This document shows, piece by piece, positions 49,850 to 59,634 of a stretch of DNA of 64,000 nucleotides (its first letter is position 1; every line of letters starts with the position of its first letter). This DNA comes from Mycolicibacterium gadium (GTDB lineage Bacteria; Actinomycetota; Actinomycetes; Mycobacteriales; Mycobacteriaceae). A program made the translations under genes and the position numbers. The stretch covers positions 2,108,001 through 2,172,000 of the forward strand of contig NZ_AP022608.1 of the NCBI RefSeq assembly GCF_010728925.1. The letters run 5' to 3'. Under the pieces are notes generated by a model. The model was not told where the DNA came from, did not search any database, and worked only from the letters and a program-made list of their open reading frames with translations.

Positions 49850-52705
49850 TCAGGATCGCACGGCGGCGTCGCGATCGCCGAAGATCTTCTGCATCCTGCG
49901 CTTCGACGCGGGCGTCTGCGGAACCTGAGGCCACCAGAACCAGCGCCCCATCAGCGCGGCGATCGACGGCGTCATGAACGACCGCACGATCAAGGTGTCG
50001 AACAAGAGCCCCAGCGCGATCGTGCTGCCGACCTGCGCGATGGACAGTAGGTCGCCGAATATGAATGACGCCATGGTCGCGGCGAACACCAGACCGGCCG
50101 ACGTCACCACCGAACCCGATCCCGCCATGGCCCGGATGATCGCCGTCTTCAACCCGTGGTGCAGTTCCTCCTTGAACCGCGACACCAGGAGCAAGTTGTA
50201 ATCGGAACCGACTGCCAGCAACAGGATCACCGACATCACCAGAACAATCCAGTGCAGGCGAATGCCCAGCAGATGTTGCCAGACAAGCACCGAAAGCCCG
50301 AACGACGTACCGAGCGACAGCAGTACGGTGCCCACAATGACCGCCGATGCCACGACACTTCGCGTGATGAGAAGCATGATGACGAAAATGAGTGCTGCCG
50401 CGGACAATCCGGCGATCAGCAGGTCGTAGTTGGCACCGTCCCGCATGTCCTTATAGGTCGCGGCAGTGCCGCCGAGGAAGATCGTCGAACCCTCCAACGG
50501 CGTGCCCTTGATGGCTTCCTTGGCCGCCTGCTTGAGCGCGTCGATGCGCGCAATGCCCTCGGGGGTAGCGGGATCGCCGTCATGCTCGATGATGAAGCGC
50601 ACCGACTTGCCGTCGGGTGAGATGAAGTTCTCGATGCCGCGTTTGAAGTCCTCGTTCTCGAACACTTCCGGCGGCAGGTAGAACGAGTCGTCGTTCATCG
50701 AGTCGTCGAAAGCGTCGCCCATCGCGGACGAATTCTCTTGCTGCGCCGCCATCTGATCCTGCATGCCCTTCTGGGTGGCATACATCGTCAACATCATCGC
50801 CTTCATCGTTTTCATGGTCTGGATCTGCGCGGGCATCAGCGCGACCAGTTGCGGCATCAGCGTGTCGAGATGCTCCAGATCGGGCAACAACTGCTGAATG
50901 TCGGCAGTCATGATGTCGACGCCATCCAGGGTGTCGAAGACCGACCGGATCGACCAACAGACCGGGATGTTGTAGCAGTGCGGTTCCCAATAGAGGTAGT
51001 TCCGCATCGGCCGGAAGAAATCGTCGAAATTGGCGATGTTGTCACGTAATTCGGCGATGTCGACGGTCATGTCCCTGGTCTTCGCGACCATGCTGTGGGT
51101 GACGGCGGCCATCTGCTCGGTCAGCGCCGACATCTGCGTGAGCGTGTCGATGGTCGTCTGCATCTCGTCGGCCTGAACCAACATGTCGGCCATGCGGTCC
51201 TGGTTGTACTTCTGGTTCAGCTGGTTCGTCGTGCCCTGCATGCTGAGCAGGAACGGGATCGTGGTGTGCTCGATCGGTTTTCCGTCGGGACGGGTGATCG
51301 TCTGCACCCGCGCGATGCCGGGAACCCGGAAGAGCGCCTTGGCGATCTTGTCGATCACCAGGAAGTCCGCCGAGTTGCGGAGGTCGTGGTCGCTTTCCAC
51401 CATCATCAACTCGGGGTTCATTCTGGCGCTGTCGAAATGCCGGTCGGCGACGGCGTATCCGATGTTGGCCGGGGTGTCCTCGGGCATGAAGTGCCGCGCG
51501 TCGTAATCGGTCTTGTAACCAGGCAGGGCGAGCAGACCGATCAGCGCAAGGGCGCACGTGGCCACGAGGATCGGGCCCGGCCACCGCACCACGACCACAC
51601 CGATTCGGCGCCAGCCGACGGACTTGATGGCGCGTTTGGGCTCGAACAGACCGAAGCGGCTGCCGATGACGACCACGGCCGGGCCGAGGGTCAGCGCAGC
51701 GATGACCGCGACGAGGATGCCGACCGCGCAGGGCACCGCCATGGTCTGAAACCACGGCAGACGGGTGAATTTGAGGCACAGCATCGCACCGGCGATGGTG
51801 AGGCCGGACCCGAGCACCACGTGTGCGGTGCCGTGAAACATGGTGTAGTACGCGGCTTCCCGGTCCTCGCCGTCTCCGCGGGCCTCTTGATAGCGCCCGA
51901 TGAGGAAGATCGCGTAGTCAGTGCCCGCAGCGATGGCGATCAACGTGAGCAGACTCGTCGCGAAGGTCGACAACCCCATGACGCCCGCGTTTCCGAGGAA
52001 CGCCACGATTCCGCGGGAGGCGCCGAGTTCGATGAACACCATGAGCAGGATGAGGATCGTCGTGGCGAACGAGCGGTAGACGACCAGCAGCATGACGAAG
52101 ATGACCACCAGCGTCACCAACGTCGCCTTGACCGCGCCCTTGTCGCCGGCGACGCGCTGGTCGGCGCTCAACGCCGCCCCGCCGGTGACATACGCCTTGA
52201 CGCCCGGCGCTGCGGGTGTCTCCTCGATGATGTCGCGAACGGCGGCGATGGACTCGTTGGACCGCGTCTCGCCCATGTTGCCGCGCAGATACAGCTGAAC
52301 GTAGGCGGATTTGCCGTCGCTACTCTGCGCACCCGCCGCGGTCAGTGGATCGCTCCAGAAGTCAGCGACGTGCTCGACGTGCTCGGGGTCGGCCTCAAAG
52401 GCCTTGATCAACTCGTCGTAATAGTGATGCGCCTCGTCGCCGAGAGGCTTGTCCCCCTCGAGGATGACCATGGCGTTGCTGTCGGAGTCGAACTCCTCGA
52501 AATTCGCACCGATGCGCTGCATCGCGATGAACGCCGGCGCATCGTGTGCGTTCATCGACACGGCTTGGGCCTCGCCCACCTTCTCCAGCGAAGGTACGAA
52601 GACGGTGGTGACGACCGTCAGGACCATCCAGCCCAGCACGATGGGCACGGCGAGCACGCGAATGGCGTGTGCGATCTTCGATCGCTCCGTGGTACCAGAA
52701 CTCAT
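49850..52705 (-). CDS. MmpL4/5-type RND lipid transporter
   Basis: 951 aa from ATG 52705 (GTG 52729 also in frame). Twelve predicted membrane helices in two bundles. Both carry the MMPL motifs: [20 protein letters not shown] and [18 protein letters not shown]. The second large external loop (about residues 480-700) is long, helical, Met/Gln-rich and probably coiled-coil, with a conserved [19 protein letters not shown] segment, as in MmpL2/4/5. No mmpS gene is next to it, unlike most of that subgroup. It likely exports a lipid or siderophore-like molecule. Confidence 0.93.
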   Translation of the reverse strand: MSSGTTERSKIAHAIRVLAVPIVLGWMVLTVVTTVFVPSLEKVGEAQAVSMNAHDAPAFIAMQRIGANFEEFDSDSNAMVILEGDKPLGDEAHHYYDELIKAFEADPEHVEHVADFWSDPLTAAGAQSSDGKSAYVQLYLRGNMGETRSNESIAAVRDIIEETPAAPGVKAYVTGGAALSADQRVAGDKGAVKATLVTLVVIFVMLLVVYRSFATTILILLMVFIELGASRGIVAFLGNAGVMGLSTFATSLLTLIAIAAGTDYAIFLIGRYQEARGDGEDREAAYYTMFHGTAHVVLGSGLTIAGAMLCLKFTRLPWFQTMAVPCAVGILVAVIAALTLGPAVVVIGSRFGLFEPKRAIKSVGWRRIGVVVVRWPGPILVATCALALIGLLALPGYKTDYDARHFMPEDTPANIGYAVADRHFDSARMNPELMMVESDHDLRNSADFLVIDKIAKALFRVPGIARVQTITRPDGKPIEHTTIPFLLSMQGTTNQLNQKYNQDRMADMLVQADEMQTTIDTLTQMSALTEQMAAVTHSMVAKTRDMTVDIAELRDNIANFDDFFRPMRNYLYWEPHCYNIPVCWSIRSVFDTLDGVDIMTADIQQLLPDLEHLDTLMPQLVALMPAQIQTMKTMKAMMLTMYATQKGMQDQMAAQQENSSAMGDAFDDSMNDDSFYLPPEVFENEDFKRGIENFISPDGKSVRFIIEHDGDPATPEGIARIDALKQAAKEAIKGTPLEGSTIFLGGTAATYKDMRDGANYDLLIAGLSAAALIFVIMLLITRSVVASAVIVGTVLLSLGTSFGLSVLVWQHLLGIRLHWIVLVMSVILLLAVGSDYNLLLVSRFKEELHHGLKTAIIRAMAGSGSVVTSAGLVFAATMASFIFGDLLSIAQVGSTIALGLLFDTLIVRSFMTPSIAALMGRWFWWPQVPQTPASKRRMQKIFGDRDAAVRS

Positions 52706-52978
52706 AAGTCGGATTACCGGCCCCTCCACCCCGGCCTACAAGAAGCCGTGCGCGTTACACCTTCCGTATCGGTTGGAACACGCCTGCGCATATATGTAGC
52801 CAGTCAAACTGTCAGCTGTCAATTGCTGAGCCGCAGGTCTGACAGGGTTTTCACAGCAACTCCACAGGCGCAGCCCCGGTGGCGGACCGTCTTCTTGGGA
52901 TCGGTAGCCGTACCTGCTCGATGTACTTGCCGCACTGACGACGCCAAACCGGCGCCGCATGACATGAAGGAAACCGCA
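52706..52978. other. Intergenic region upstream of MmpL and a small membrane-protein gene
   Basis: 273 bp between divergent genes. It contains an inverted repeat CTGTCAG (52809-52815) / CTGACAG (52839-52845) in a T/A-richer stretch, a possible operator. No mmpS-like ORF is present here. Confidence 0.55.
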
Positions 52979-53245
52979 ATGAACATCGTGCCCACCCGTG
53001 TTCAGGAACAGATCAGCCAGGTCGACCGCACGTACAGCCTCGTCATCGGTATCAGCGCCGGCATCGCCGCGCTGTGGTCCTTCTATCGGGTGTTCTGGTT
53101 GATCTATACCGCCGCGACGTTCTCCAGCGTCGGCTGGTCCCCCGTCTCGCTCGTGTTCCCGCTGGTGCTGTGGAGTGTGTTCGCCCTCGGCGCGGCATTG
53201 GTGTCCGCAGCCTTCCTACTGCGGTACGCCAAGAACCCTGAATAG
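52979..53245 (+). CDS. Small membrane protein, unrecognised
   Basis: 88 aa from ATG 52979 after AAGGAAA. A short polar N-terminus (MNIVPTRVQEQISQVDRTYS) is followed by two hydrophobic helices (about residues 20-42 and 54-78) and a charged tail RYAKNPE. The function is unknown. It lies between MmpL and the STAS operon and converges on the STAS gene. Confidence 0.72.
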   Translation: MNIVPTRVQEQISQVDRTYSLVIGISAGIAALWSFYRVFWLIYTAATFSSVGWSPVSLVFPLVLWSVFALGAALVSAAFLLRYAKNPE

Positions 53246-53315
53246 GTGGGGGGAGCCGGGAGGGGCCGCAGACCTCTGCGGCCTCTCTTCGGTCGTTGAT
53301 CACCGACCGGTGCTG

Positions 53316-53621
53316 CTATCGAGCTATCACCGAAGTCACGTTGGTGAGACCACTGACCCTGAGGACCGGCATCAGCATCGGGTTGACGATCAGGCGGATG
53401 CGATCGGCCTGATCGAACAACGCGCCGATGCCGGCGCTGTCCAAGTACTCGACGCGGGTCAGGTCGATCGTCAAGACACCGCCGTCGTGGGAAGCCGGCA
53501 CCATCGCGTCGGCGATCGCGGTCGTGAACACGCCGACATTGCTCATATCGATTTCGCCGGCCACGCTCAGCACCGCGGTGCCGTCGACAAGACTGGTACG
53601 GACAGAAAGTGGAGTGGCCAT
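53316..53621 (-). CDS. STAS anti-sigma-factor antagonist
   Basis: 101-aa single STAS domain. The phosphorylatable Ser62 sits in YLDSAGIGAL, the normal RsbV/SpoIIAA site. The start overlaps the stop of the large kinase/phosphatase gene (ATGA), so it is translationally coupled. This arrangement suggests it is the direct target of that protein's RsbW-like and PP2C-like domains. Confidence 0.92.
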   Translation of the reverse strand: MATPLSVRTSLVDGTAVLSVAGEIDMSNVGVFTTAIADAMVPASHDGGVLTIDLTRVEYLDSAGIGALFDQADRIRLIVNPMLMPVLRVSGLTNVTSVIAR

Positions 53622-56600
53622 CAGGCGATCCCCGTGTGCATGCGAACCGTCGTGCCGCCGTCACTCGGCTCAATGGTCACATCCTGCATCAGTGCGCGCA
53701 TCAGCATGATGCCCCGACCCCGAAATGACGTCGGGTCTGCCTGCGGTGGGCGCCACGACCCGGTATCGACCACCGTCAGATGCAATCGATCCGCCAAAGC
53801 CGTCGCGCGCAAACGGACCGTGCCATCGCGCTGCTCCCGGTGTCCGTGCTCGATCGAATTGGCAACCGCTTCGCCCACCGCGATAAGCACGTCCAACGTC
53901 TGCTCGGCATCCACGCCGGCGCGGATCAGCCAGCCGCGCAGCGTAGCGCGAGTCGATGCAAGCTCGCCCACGTCTGCGGCGATGTCGATTTCGAGTGACG
54001 CGGGCTGCCGGTACAGCAGAACGGCGACATCGTCCTGGTAACCGTCGCCGGGCGCCAGGCGCGACATGATCTCATCGGCGAGCCCCTCGAGCGCGGTGTC
54101 CCGATTGTCTTTGACGAGATCGGTGGCACGGCGAATCCCCAAGTCCAGCGATTCACGACGACGCTCGATCAAACCGTCGGTGTACAACAACAGCGTCGAG
54201 CGGGCGGGCATGGTCGCGCGAGCCTCGGGTCGTGAGTGGTCGTACCGCAATCCGAGCGGAGTCGCCGCGGCGCCGTCGAGCAACTGCGTGCTGCGATCGG
54301 CCATGACGAGAATCGGCGGTGGGTGACCGGCACTGGAATACACGACTTCCCCAGAATCCGGATTCAGCACCGCGCAGAACGCCGTCGTACACCGCGCACC
54401 CTCCAGACGGGCGGCGAACCGGTCGAGAGCCGTCAGCGCCGCGGACGGGCTGGATTGTTCGAGTAGCAGTGCGCGACATGCGCTTCGGAGCTGACCCATC
54501 ACCGTCGCCGCCGCCAGCCCGTGCCCGACGCAGTCGCCGACGATCAGGGCGACACGGCCGTCGTCCAGATCGACGACGTCGTACCAGTCGCCGCCGACAT
54601 GCAGGGGCCGGGTCGCGGGCTGGTATCGCACCGCGAATCCACCGGACACATCGGGACCGAGGATCGCGTGCTGCAACGCCAATGCGGTCTCGCGCTGTTG
54701 GTCGAGTTGGTGTACCCGCTGCAGGCCCTGTCCGAGGCGCCCGGCCAGCACGGTCAACAGCGTGTGGTCCTCCGATGTGAACGGTCGGCGCTCGTGGAGT
54801 TCGACCACGATCACGAGGACACCACCCGGATGCTGCAGCGCGATGCCGGCGATGTCGAGTTCCGTTGTGGAGGAATCGAGTAGGTCACCGCCCCGCAATG
54901 CATGGATGACATCGCGGATGCGCGGCTCCAACTGCTCCAACGTCGCGGGCTCGCCTACGCATACGACGTCCGCGGGGTCGGCCTCTGTCTCATCGACCGG
55001 GAACGTGACTGCCACCACGAGGCGCGCCGACCAGATGTCGCAAAACTCCTGGGCCGCGGCGCGTACGGCGTCCCCAAGTGAATCGGCTTGTGCGAGCTGC
55101 TGATTGAGCGCAGCCAGCGCAGACTCTCGTTGCACGGTGTAGTGCTCGGCGGTGACGTCGCGGAAAGTGCCGACCATGACGCGACGCCCGGTGTCGGGAT
55201 CGTCGACGTGGCTGAAGGCGGCGGACACCCATACTCGGTGTCCGTCGCGATGGGAGGCGGGAGCTGTCAGCGTGCCCTCCTTTTCGTCCCGGAGGGCCTC
55301 GAAAGCCTCCGCCATCTCCCTGTGGGCGTCGGGATCCGTGTCGGCCGACGGCCACCACGGGTGGACGGGTTCGTATGGCAGGCCGTCGACGCCGAACCCG
55401 AGGATGTCGGTGAACGCCGTGTTGATTTCGATGACGGCCCCGCGTTCGTCGCACACGAAGAACGCTTCTTGCAGCGAGTCGACGAGCGCGGTGCGCCAGC
55501 GGGCGTGATGACTGCGCATCCGAGCCAGCCCGACGTTGGCACGCACCCGCGCAAGCAGTTCCGCGGCCGCGAACGGTTTCGTGAGGTAGTCGTCTGCGCC
55601 GGCCTGCAGACCGCCGATCGACGCCTCCTGTCCGGCGCGTGCGGACAACAGCAGCACCGGTATCGCCACCGTCCGCGGATCCGAACGCAGGGCCGCCACC
55701 AGCCCCAGCCCGTCGAGCTGCGGCATCATCACGTCGCTGACGACGATGTCGGGCAGGGTGGTACGAACTGCGTCCAGGGCCTGCAGACCGTCGGTGACCG
55801 CGTGGACCTCGTAGCCGTCGTTACTCAGCAGGCGCACCAGATAGTCGCGCATATCGGCGTTGTCGTCAGCGATCAGCGCACGGATCGGCTTCCGAGTGCC
55901 CGTACCTGACACGTCCTCACCGGTTTTCCCCGACTCCTCGGCCGTATGACCCGTCTCGGCCGGGATCCAGCGCAATGCCTCCTGCACATAGGGTTCGGCA
56001 GTTGCCGAAGATGCCCGGCCGGCATCCACCGTCACAACCTGGGCGGTGGGCAGATTCGCGGTGCCGAGCGGTATACGAATGGTGAAGGTGGTCCCGACAC
56101 CTTCTGTGCTGTCGGCCGCGATGCTGCCGCGGTGGACCTCGACCAACTCCTTGACAAGGGCTAATCCGATACCACTGCCCTCGTTGGATCGGGAGCGTAC
56201 ATTTTCGATGCGGTGGAAGCGCTCGAACAGCCGGGGTATCTCCGCGGCCGCTACGCCGATGCCGGTATCCGCCACAGTCACTACCGCTTCGCCGTTCTCG
56301 CCGCGGACGCCTACGGAGATGCTGCCTTCGAAGGTGAACTTCAACGCGTTCGAGAGGAGGTTGAGAATCACCTTCTCCCACATATCGCGATCGATGTAGA
56401 CGACATCGTCAAGAGGTGGGCAGTCGACGACAAAACCAAGGCCCGCCCGTTCGACGGCGGACCGAAACACGCTCGCCAGCTCTGCGGTGACGGCCGCAAC
56501 GTCGACCGGCACGAAGTGCGCCTGGGTGCGGCCCGCCTCGAAGCGCGAGAAATCCAGCAACGAGTTGACCAGCTTGGTCAGACGTAACCCGTTGCGCCAC

Positions 56601-57781
56601 ACGGTATCCAGCTCCTGGCGGGTCGGTTCGTCGAGTTCGGTGCGACCCCGCAGCTGGTCAACGGGGTCGAGTATCAACGTCAGGGGAGTGCGGAATTCGT
56701 GGCTGATGTTCGAGAAGAACGTCGTCTTGGCACGATCCAGTTCCGCCAGCTCCTCCGCCCGGCGTTGCTGGTCCCGGAAGCTTCTCGCACTACCGATACC
56801 GGAGGCGATATGCCCCGCAACGAGCGTCACGAAGTCGCGGTAGGCATCATCCAAGGGGCGGTAGCGGTTCAGTGCAGCCACCAGGAACCCGCGAGGAGTG
56901 CCGCCCTGCTGCAGCAGCAACGGCACCAGCAGTGCCTCAGTCGGGGGGTCGCGCCAATCCCCCGTCGGCAGATTCGGCAAGCCGTCCAGACCTACCGATA
57001 GCGTGTCGCCATGCGCAGCCTCCGCTGCCGGCCACGGCCGATTCTCGCCAGCGGGTATCAGCGCAGGAGCCGCGGGATGCCCAGGGTCGATACCGCTCGA
57101 GCCGGTGAGCCGTGCGTCACCGCTGTCATCGAGCAGGTAGGTCAGCGTGAACGGGAGGTCGCGCAAATTTTGTCCGAGCTGGCGACCGGCGAACGCGAGT
57201 GACTCTTCCTCGCTGCGCACGACGCTTGGATCGGAGCCAAGATCGCGCAGCGTCGCCATCCGCCGCTCGCCGATCACCTGTTGCGTGTCCTCACTGACCA
57301 CGCACAGCATGCCGACGATCTGGTTTTCCTCGTCGCGTAGCGGACTATAGGAGAACGTGTGATAGGTCTCCTCCTGATATCCGGAGCGCTCCAAGAAGAG
57401 CAACAGCTCGGAGTCCCAGGTGGCTTCTCCGGTGGACAAGACCCCGTCGATTCGCGGTCCGATGTCGTCCCAGATCTCCGCCCACACCTCGCGGGCCGGC
57501 CGTCCCAACGCCCACGGGTACTTGCGGCCCAGCGTGTCGCGTCGATACGCGGCATTGCAGAAGAACGTCAAATCCGGTCCCCATGCCATCCACATCGAGA
57601 AACGAGTCGACAGCAGGATGCCGACCGCCGTCTGTAGGCTCTGCGGCCACTGATGCGGCGAACCCAGTGGGGTGCCCTCCCAGTCCACCTGGGCAAGGTC
57701 GAAGCCGATTTCCGCGTCCGCGCTGAAAACGGTGGCCACGCCATCGCGCTCGCCGGCGGTACCGCTCATGTCAATGTCCAT
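53621..57781 (-). CDS. Partner-switch fusion: histidine kinase - receiver - PAS - GAF - PP2C phosphatase - RsbW-like kinase
   Basis: 1386 aa. Order: PAS-like (about 20-170), GAF-like (about 180-340), HisKA with His361 in SHEFRTP, HATPase (N-box about 472-482, DTGIG about 505, GSGIG about 535), receiver with Asp683 and Lys735, PAS (about 760-880), GAF (about 895-1030), SpoIIE/PP2C phosphatase (about 1035-1260, metal-type motifs GGDWYD and VGDCVGHG), and a C-terminal RsbW-like HATPase (about 1262-1386, EAVANSIEHGH, DTGSW, GRGIMLM). It joins two-component signalling to a RsbU/RsbW partner switch in one chain. The first ATG overlaps the preceding STAS gene by 11 bp; the ATG at 57769 is an alternative. 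It lacks the fused STAS of Rv1364c-type proteins; the STAS is the next gene. Confidence 0.92.
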   Translation of the reverse strand: MDIDMSGTAGERDGVATVFSADAEIGFDLAQVDWEGTPLGSPHQWPQSLQTAVGILLSTRFSMWMAWGPDLTFFCNAAYRRDTLGRKYPWALGRPAREVWAEIWDDIGPRIDGVLSTGEATWDSELLLFLERSGYQEETYHTFSYSPLRDEENQIVGMLCVVSEDTQQVIGERRMATLRDLGSDPSVVRSEEESLAFAGRQLGQNLRDLPFTLTYLLDDSGDARLTGSSGIDPGHPAAPALIPAGENRPWPAAEAAHGDTLSVGLDGLPNLPTGDWRDPPTEALLVPLLLQQGGTPRGFLVAALNRYRPLDDAYRDFVTLVAGHIASGIGSARSFRDQQRRAEELAELDRAKTTFFSNISHEFRTPLTLILDPVDQLRGRTELDEPTRQELDTVWRNGLRLTKLVNSLLDFSRFEAGRTQAHFVPVDVAAVTAELASVFRSAVERAGLGFVVDCPPLDDVVYIDRDMWEKVILNLLSNALKFTFEGSISVGVRGENGEAVVTVADTGIGVAAAEIPRLFERFHRIENVRSRSNEGSGIGLALVKELVEVHRGSIAADSTEGVGTTFTIRIPLGTANLPTAQVVTVDAGRASSATAEPYVQEALRWIPAETGHTAEESGKTGEDVSGTGTRKPIRALIADDNADMRDYLVRLLSNDGYEVHAVTDGLQALDAVRTTLPDIVVSDVMMPQLDGLGLVAALRSDPRTVAIPVLLLSARAGQEASIGGLQAGADDYLTKPFAAAELLARVRANVGLARMRSHHARWRTALVDSLQEAFFVCDERGAVIEINTAFTDILGFGVDGLPYEPVHPWWPSADTDPDAHREMAEAFEALRDEKEGTLTAPASHRDGHRVWVSAAFSHVDDPDTGRRVMVGTFRDVTAEHYTVQRESALAALNQQLAQADSLGDAVRAAAQEFCDIWSARLVVAVTFPVDETEADPADVVCVGEPATLEQLEPRIRDVIHALRGGDLLDSSTTELDIAGIALQHPGGVLVIVVELHERRPFTSEDHTLLTVLAGRLGQGLQRVHQLDQQRETALALQHAILGPDVSGGFAVRYQPATRPLHVGGDWYDVVDLDDGRVALIVGDCVGHGLAAATVMGQLRSACRALLLEQSSPSAALTALDRFAARLEGARCTTAFCAVLNPDSGEVVYSSAGHPPPILVMADRSTQLLDGAAATPLGLRYDHSRPEARATMPARSTLLLYTDGLIERRRESLDLGIRRATDLVKDNRDTALEGLADEIMSRLAPGDGYQDDVAVLLYRQPASLEIDIAADVGELASTRATLRGWLIRAGVDAEQTLDVLIAVGEAVANSIEHGHREQRDGTVRLRATALADRLHLTVVDTGSWRPPQADPTSFRGRGIMLMRALMQDVTIEPSDGGTTVRMHTGIA

Positions 57782-58124
57782 CGAGTGCGGCGGACAGACT
57801 CGGATAGACCCGCAGGATCGCGTCGAGCTTGGTGATCTGGATCGGACGCAGCACCTCTGAGTTGGCAGCGGCTACGCGGACGGCGACCCCCAGAACCTGT
57901 CCCTGCTCGTGGCATTCGAGGACGGCGTTGAGCCCGGCGCTGCCGAAATGCGTGACCTCCGACAGGTCGATGACCAGAAGCAAGGCCGAATGGTCGAGCG
58001 CCCTCTTGAGGGCGGTGTCGAGATGGAACTCCAGGTTGGTGAAACTCGCGGAGTCGACCTCGCCCGCCGCCGATACCACGACAGCTGCGTCGCGAACATC
58101 CTGATTCACTTCCAGTAGAGCCAC
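57771..58124 (-). CDS. STAS anti-sigma-factor antagonist
   Basis: 117-aa STAS protein, starting GTG at 58124. Ser62 in HFGSAGLNAV is the phospho-site. It precedes and overlaps the partner-switch fusion gene. With the STAS at 53316 it brackets that gene. A SigF-like promoter lies 39 bp upstream. Confidence 0.9.
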   Translation of the reverse strand: MALLEVNQDVRDAAVVVSAAGEVDSASFTNLEFHLDTALKRALDHSALLLVIDLSEVTHFGSAGLNAVLECHEQGQVLGVAVRVAAANSEVLRPIQITKLDAILRVYPSLSAALDGH

Positions 58125-58162
58125 GTCTCTGCACCTGTTGCTAGCCGATGGTTGGATGATCG

Positions 58163-58188
58163 GTACCCAATTTGCTGCTGGCGCACAC
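58163..58188 (-). promoter_or_regulatory. SigF-like promoter for the STAS-kinase-STAS operon
   Basis: Minus strand GTGT (58188-58185), 16-bp spacer, GGGTAC (58168-58163). The -10 is perfect for SigF, the -35 has one mismatch to GGWWT. The STAS start is about 39 bp downstream. The -35 lies just before the end of the upstream PAS-ANTAR gene. Confidence 0.5.
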
Positions 58189-58190
58189 GC

Positions 58191-58868
58191 TCATTCCTCG
58201 CCGTCGCGATCGATGCGTTCGTGCGCGGTGAGCAGTAGGTGATCAAACGACCGCCGCAGGTCGCCGGGTTCGAAGTCGACGGTAGCGAGCTCGGCGACTA
58301 CCTGAGTTGCCAGCGCGCGCAGTTTGGTGTTTGTGTGTTGCGAACGCCAGAGCAACAGCTCGAACGCCGCGTTGGCGTCGATGCGGTAGACCAACATGAG
58401 AGCGCCTTTGGCCTGCTCGATCGCCGCGCGTGACTCCACCAGTTCCGGAAGTGAGGCGTCCAGGACTTGGCGTCGCGTCTGGTCGAACGTGTCGGTCAAG
58501 TCGACGTAGTAGCCCTCGGTTCCCACGACTGTGCCGTCGTCGTCGAGCATTCGGTCGGCGAGCACGATGACGGTGTGGACCCGGCCACCGGTGTCGATGA
58601 AGCGGTGACGGCTCGAGAGCGACGCCCGAGAGAGCAGGGCATGGTCGAGCGCGTCCTGGACGTGCTGACGGTCGTCGGGATGCTTGTGGGAAAGCAGCAA
58701 CTCGGTGGTGGGCACGACCTCGCCGGGCTGATAGCCATGCATCCGGGCGACCTCGTCGGACCATTCCCATGACTGCCCGACGAACCAGAAGCGGAAGCTG
58801 CCGACGTGCAAGTCCGGCGATACCAACGCCGATCGCTCACCGCGGGCCGACACGCGGGGGTCATACAT
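58191..58868 (-). CDS. PAS - ANTAR domain protein
   Basis: 225 aa. An N-terminal PAS fold (about 20-130, EWSDEVARMHGYQPGEVVPTTELLLSHKHPDDR) and a C-terminal ANTAR RNA-binding domain (about 145-200, SRAAIEQAKGALMLVYRIDANAAFELLLWRSQHTNTKLRALA). ANTAR proteins act as antiterminators. It would sense a ligand or light/redox by PAS and act on mRNA. It lies just upstream of the STAS operon on the same strand. Confidence 0.92.
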   Translation of the reverse strand: MYDPRVSARGERSALVSPDLHVGSFRFWFVGQSWEWSDEVARMHGYQPGEVVPTTELLLSHKHPDDRQHVQDALDHALLSRASLSSRHRFIDTGGRVHTVIVLADRMLDDDGTVVGTEGYYVDLTDTFDQTRRQVLDASLPELVESRAAIEQAKGALMLVYRIDANAAFELLLWRSQHTNTKLRALATQVVAELATVDFEPGDLRRSFDHLLLTAHERIDRDGEE

Positions 58869-58975
58869 CGTCAGATAATGACATTAGTGAACGCCTCCCG
58901 ACAGACATATGGCGTCGGGACGCGTTGGGCGAGGCGAAGAGCCTGTACCGGGCCCTTTGCGCCTAAACTCATAGC

Positions 58976-59620
58976 GTGCGTAATGCATTCCATCAGCAGC
59001 TCGACGACCTGATCGTCGGAATCGCCGAGATGTGCGGTTCTGCGGGCAAGGCGATGGAATCCGCGACCCAGGCCCTTCTGCAGGCCGACCTGGTTCTCGC
59101 CGAGCAGGTGATCACCGACCACGAGGCCATCCTGCAACACGCCAGGAAGACCGAGGAGCAGGCCTTGACCGTTCTCGCGTTGCAGGCACCGGTCGCCGGT
59201 GATCTACGGGCGGTGGTCAGCGCCTTGAAGAACATCGCCGATGTCGAAAGGATGGCCGCGCTGGCCCTGCACGTCGCCAAAATCACCCGTCGACGGCATC
59301 CGCAAAAAGTGCTCCCCGAGGAAGTCAACGGCTACTTCACCGAAATGGGCCGCATCGCGGTCGATATGGGAAGCAACGTCAAGCAGGTCGTCCTTTCCAT
59401 GGATACACACCGCGCAGAACAGCTCGCCGACGACGACGACGATATGGACAACCTCCACCGTCACCTGTTCTCGGTGTTGATGGACAGGGAGTGGAAACAC
59501 GGCGTGGCCCCTGCTGTCGACGTCACGCTCCTGGGCCGCTACTACGAGCGGTTCGCCGACCATGCGGTCGAGATCGGTCGCCGCGTCATCTTCTCGGCGA
59601 CCGGAGAATCGGCGGTCTGA
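58976..59620 (+). CDS. phoU: PhoU-like phosphate signalling protein
   Basis: 214 aa starting at GTG 58976. Two similar three-helix halves with the family Asp/Glu motifs ([50 protein letters not shown]). PhoU proteins link phosphate transporters to PhoR-PhoP. No pst genes are adjacent, so it is an orphan. It converges on the YwaF-like gene. Confidence 0.9.
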   Translation: MRNAFHQQLDDLIVGIAEMCGSAGKAMESATQALLQADLVLAEQVITDHEAILQHARKTEEQALTVLALQAPVAGDLRAVVSALKNIADVERMAALALHVAKITRRRHPQKVLPEEVNGYFTEMGRIAVDMGSNVKQVVLSMDTHRAEQLADDDDDMDNLHRHLFSVLMDREWKHGVAPAVDVTLLGRYYERFADHAVEIGRRVIFSATGESAV

Positions 59621-59634
59621 CCCGCCGGGCGGGC

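Noticed and set aside
51095..53245. 716-codon plus-strand ORF across the MmpL gene
   Set aside because: Only its last 88 codons (from 52979) look like a protein with a ribosome site. The rest is the antisense shadow of MmpL.
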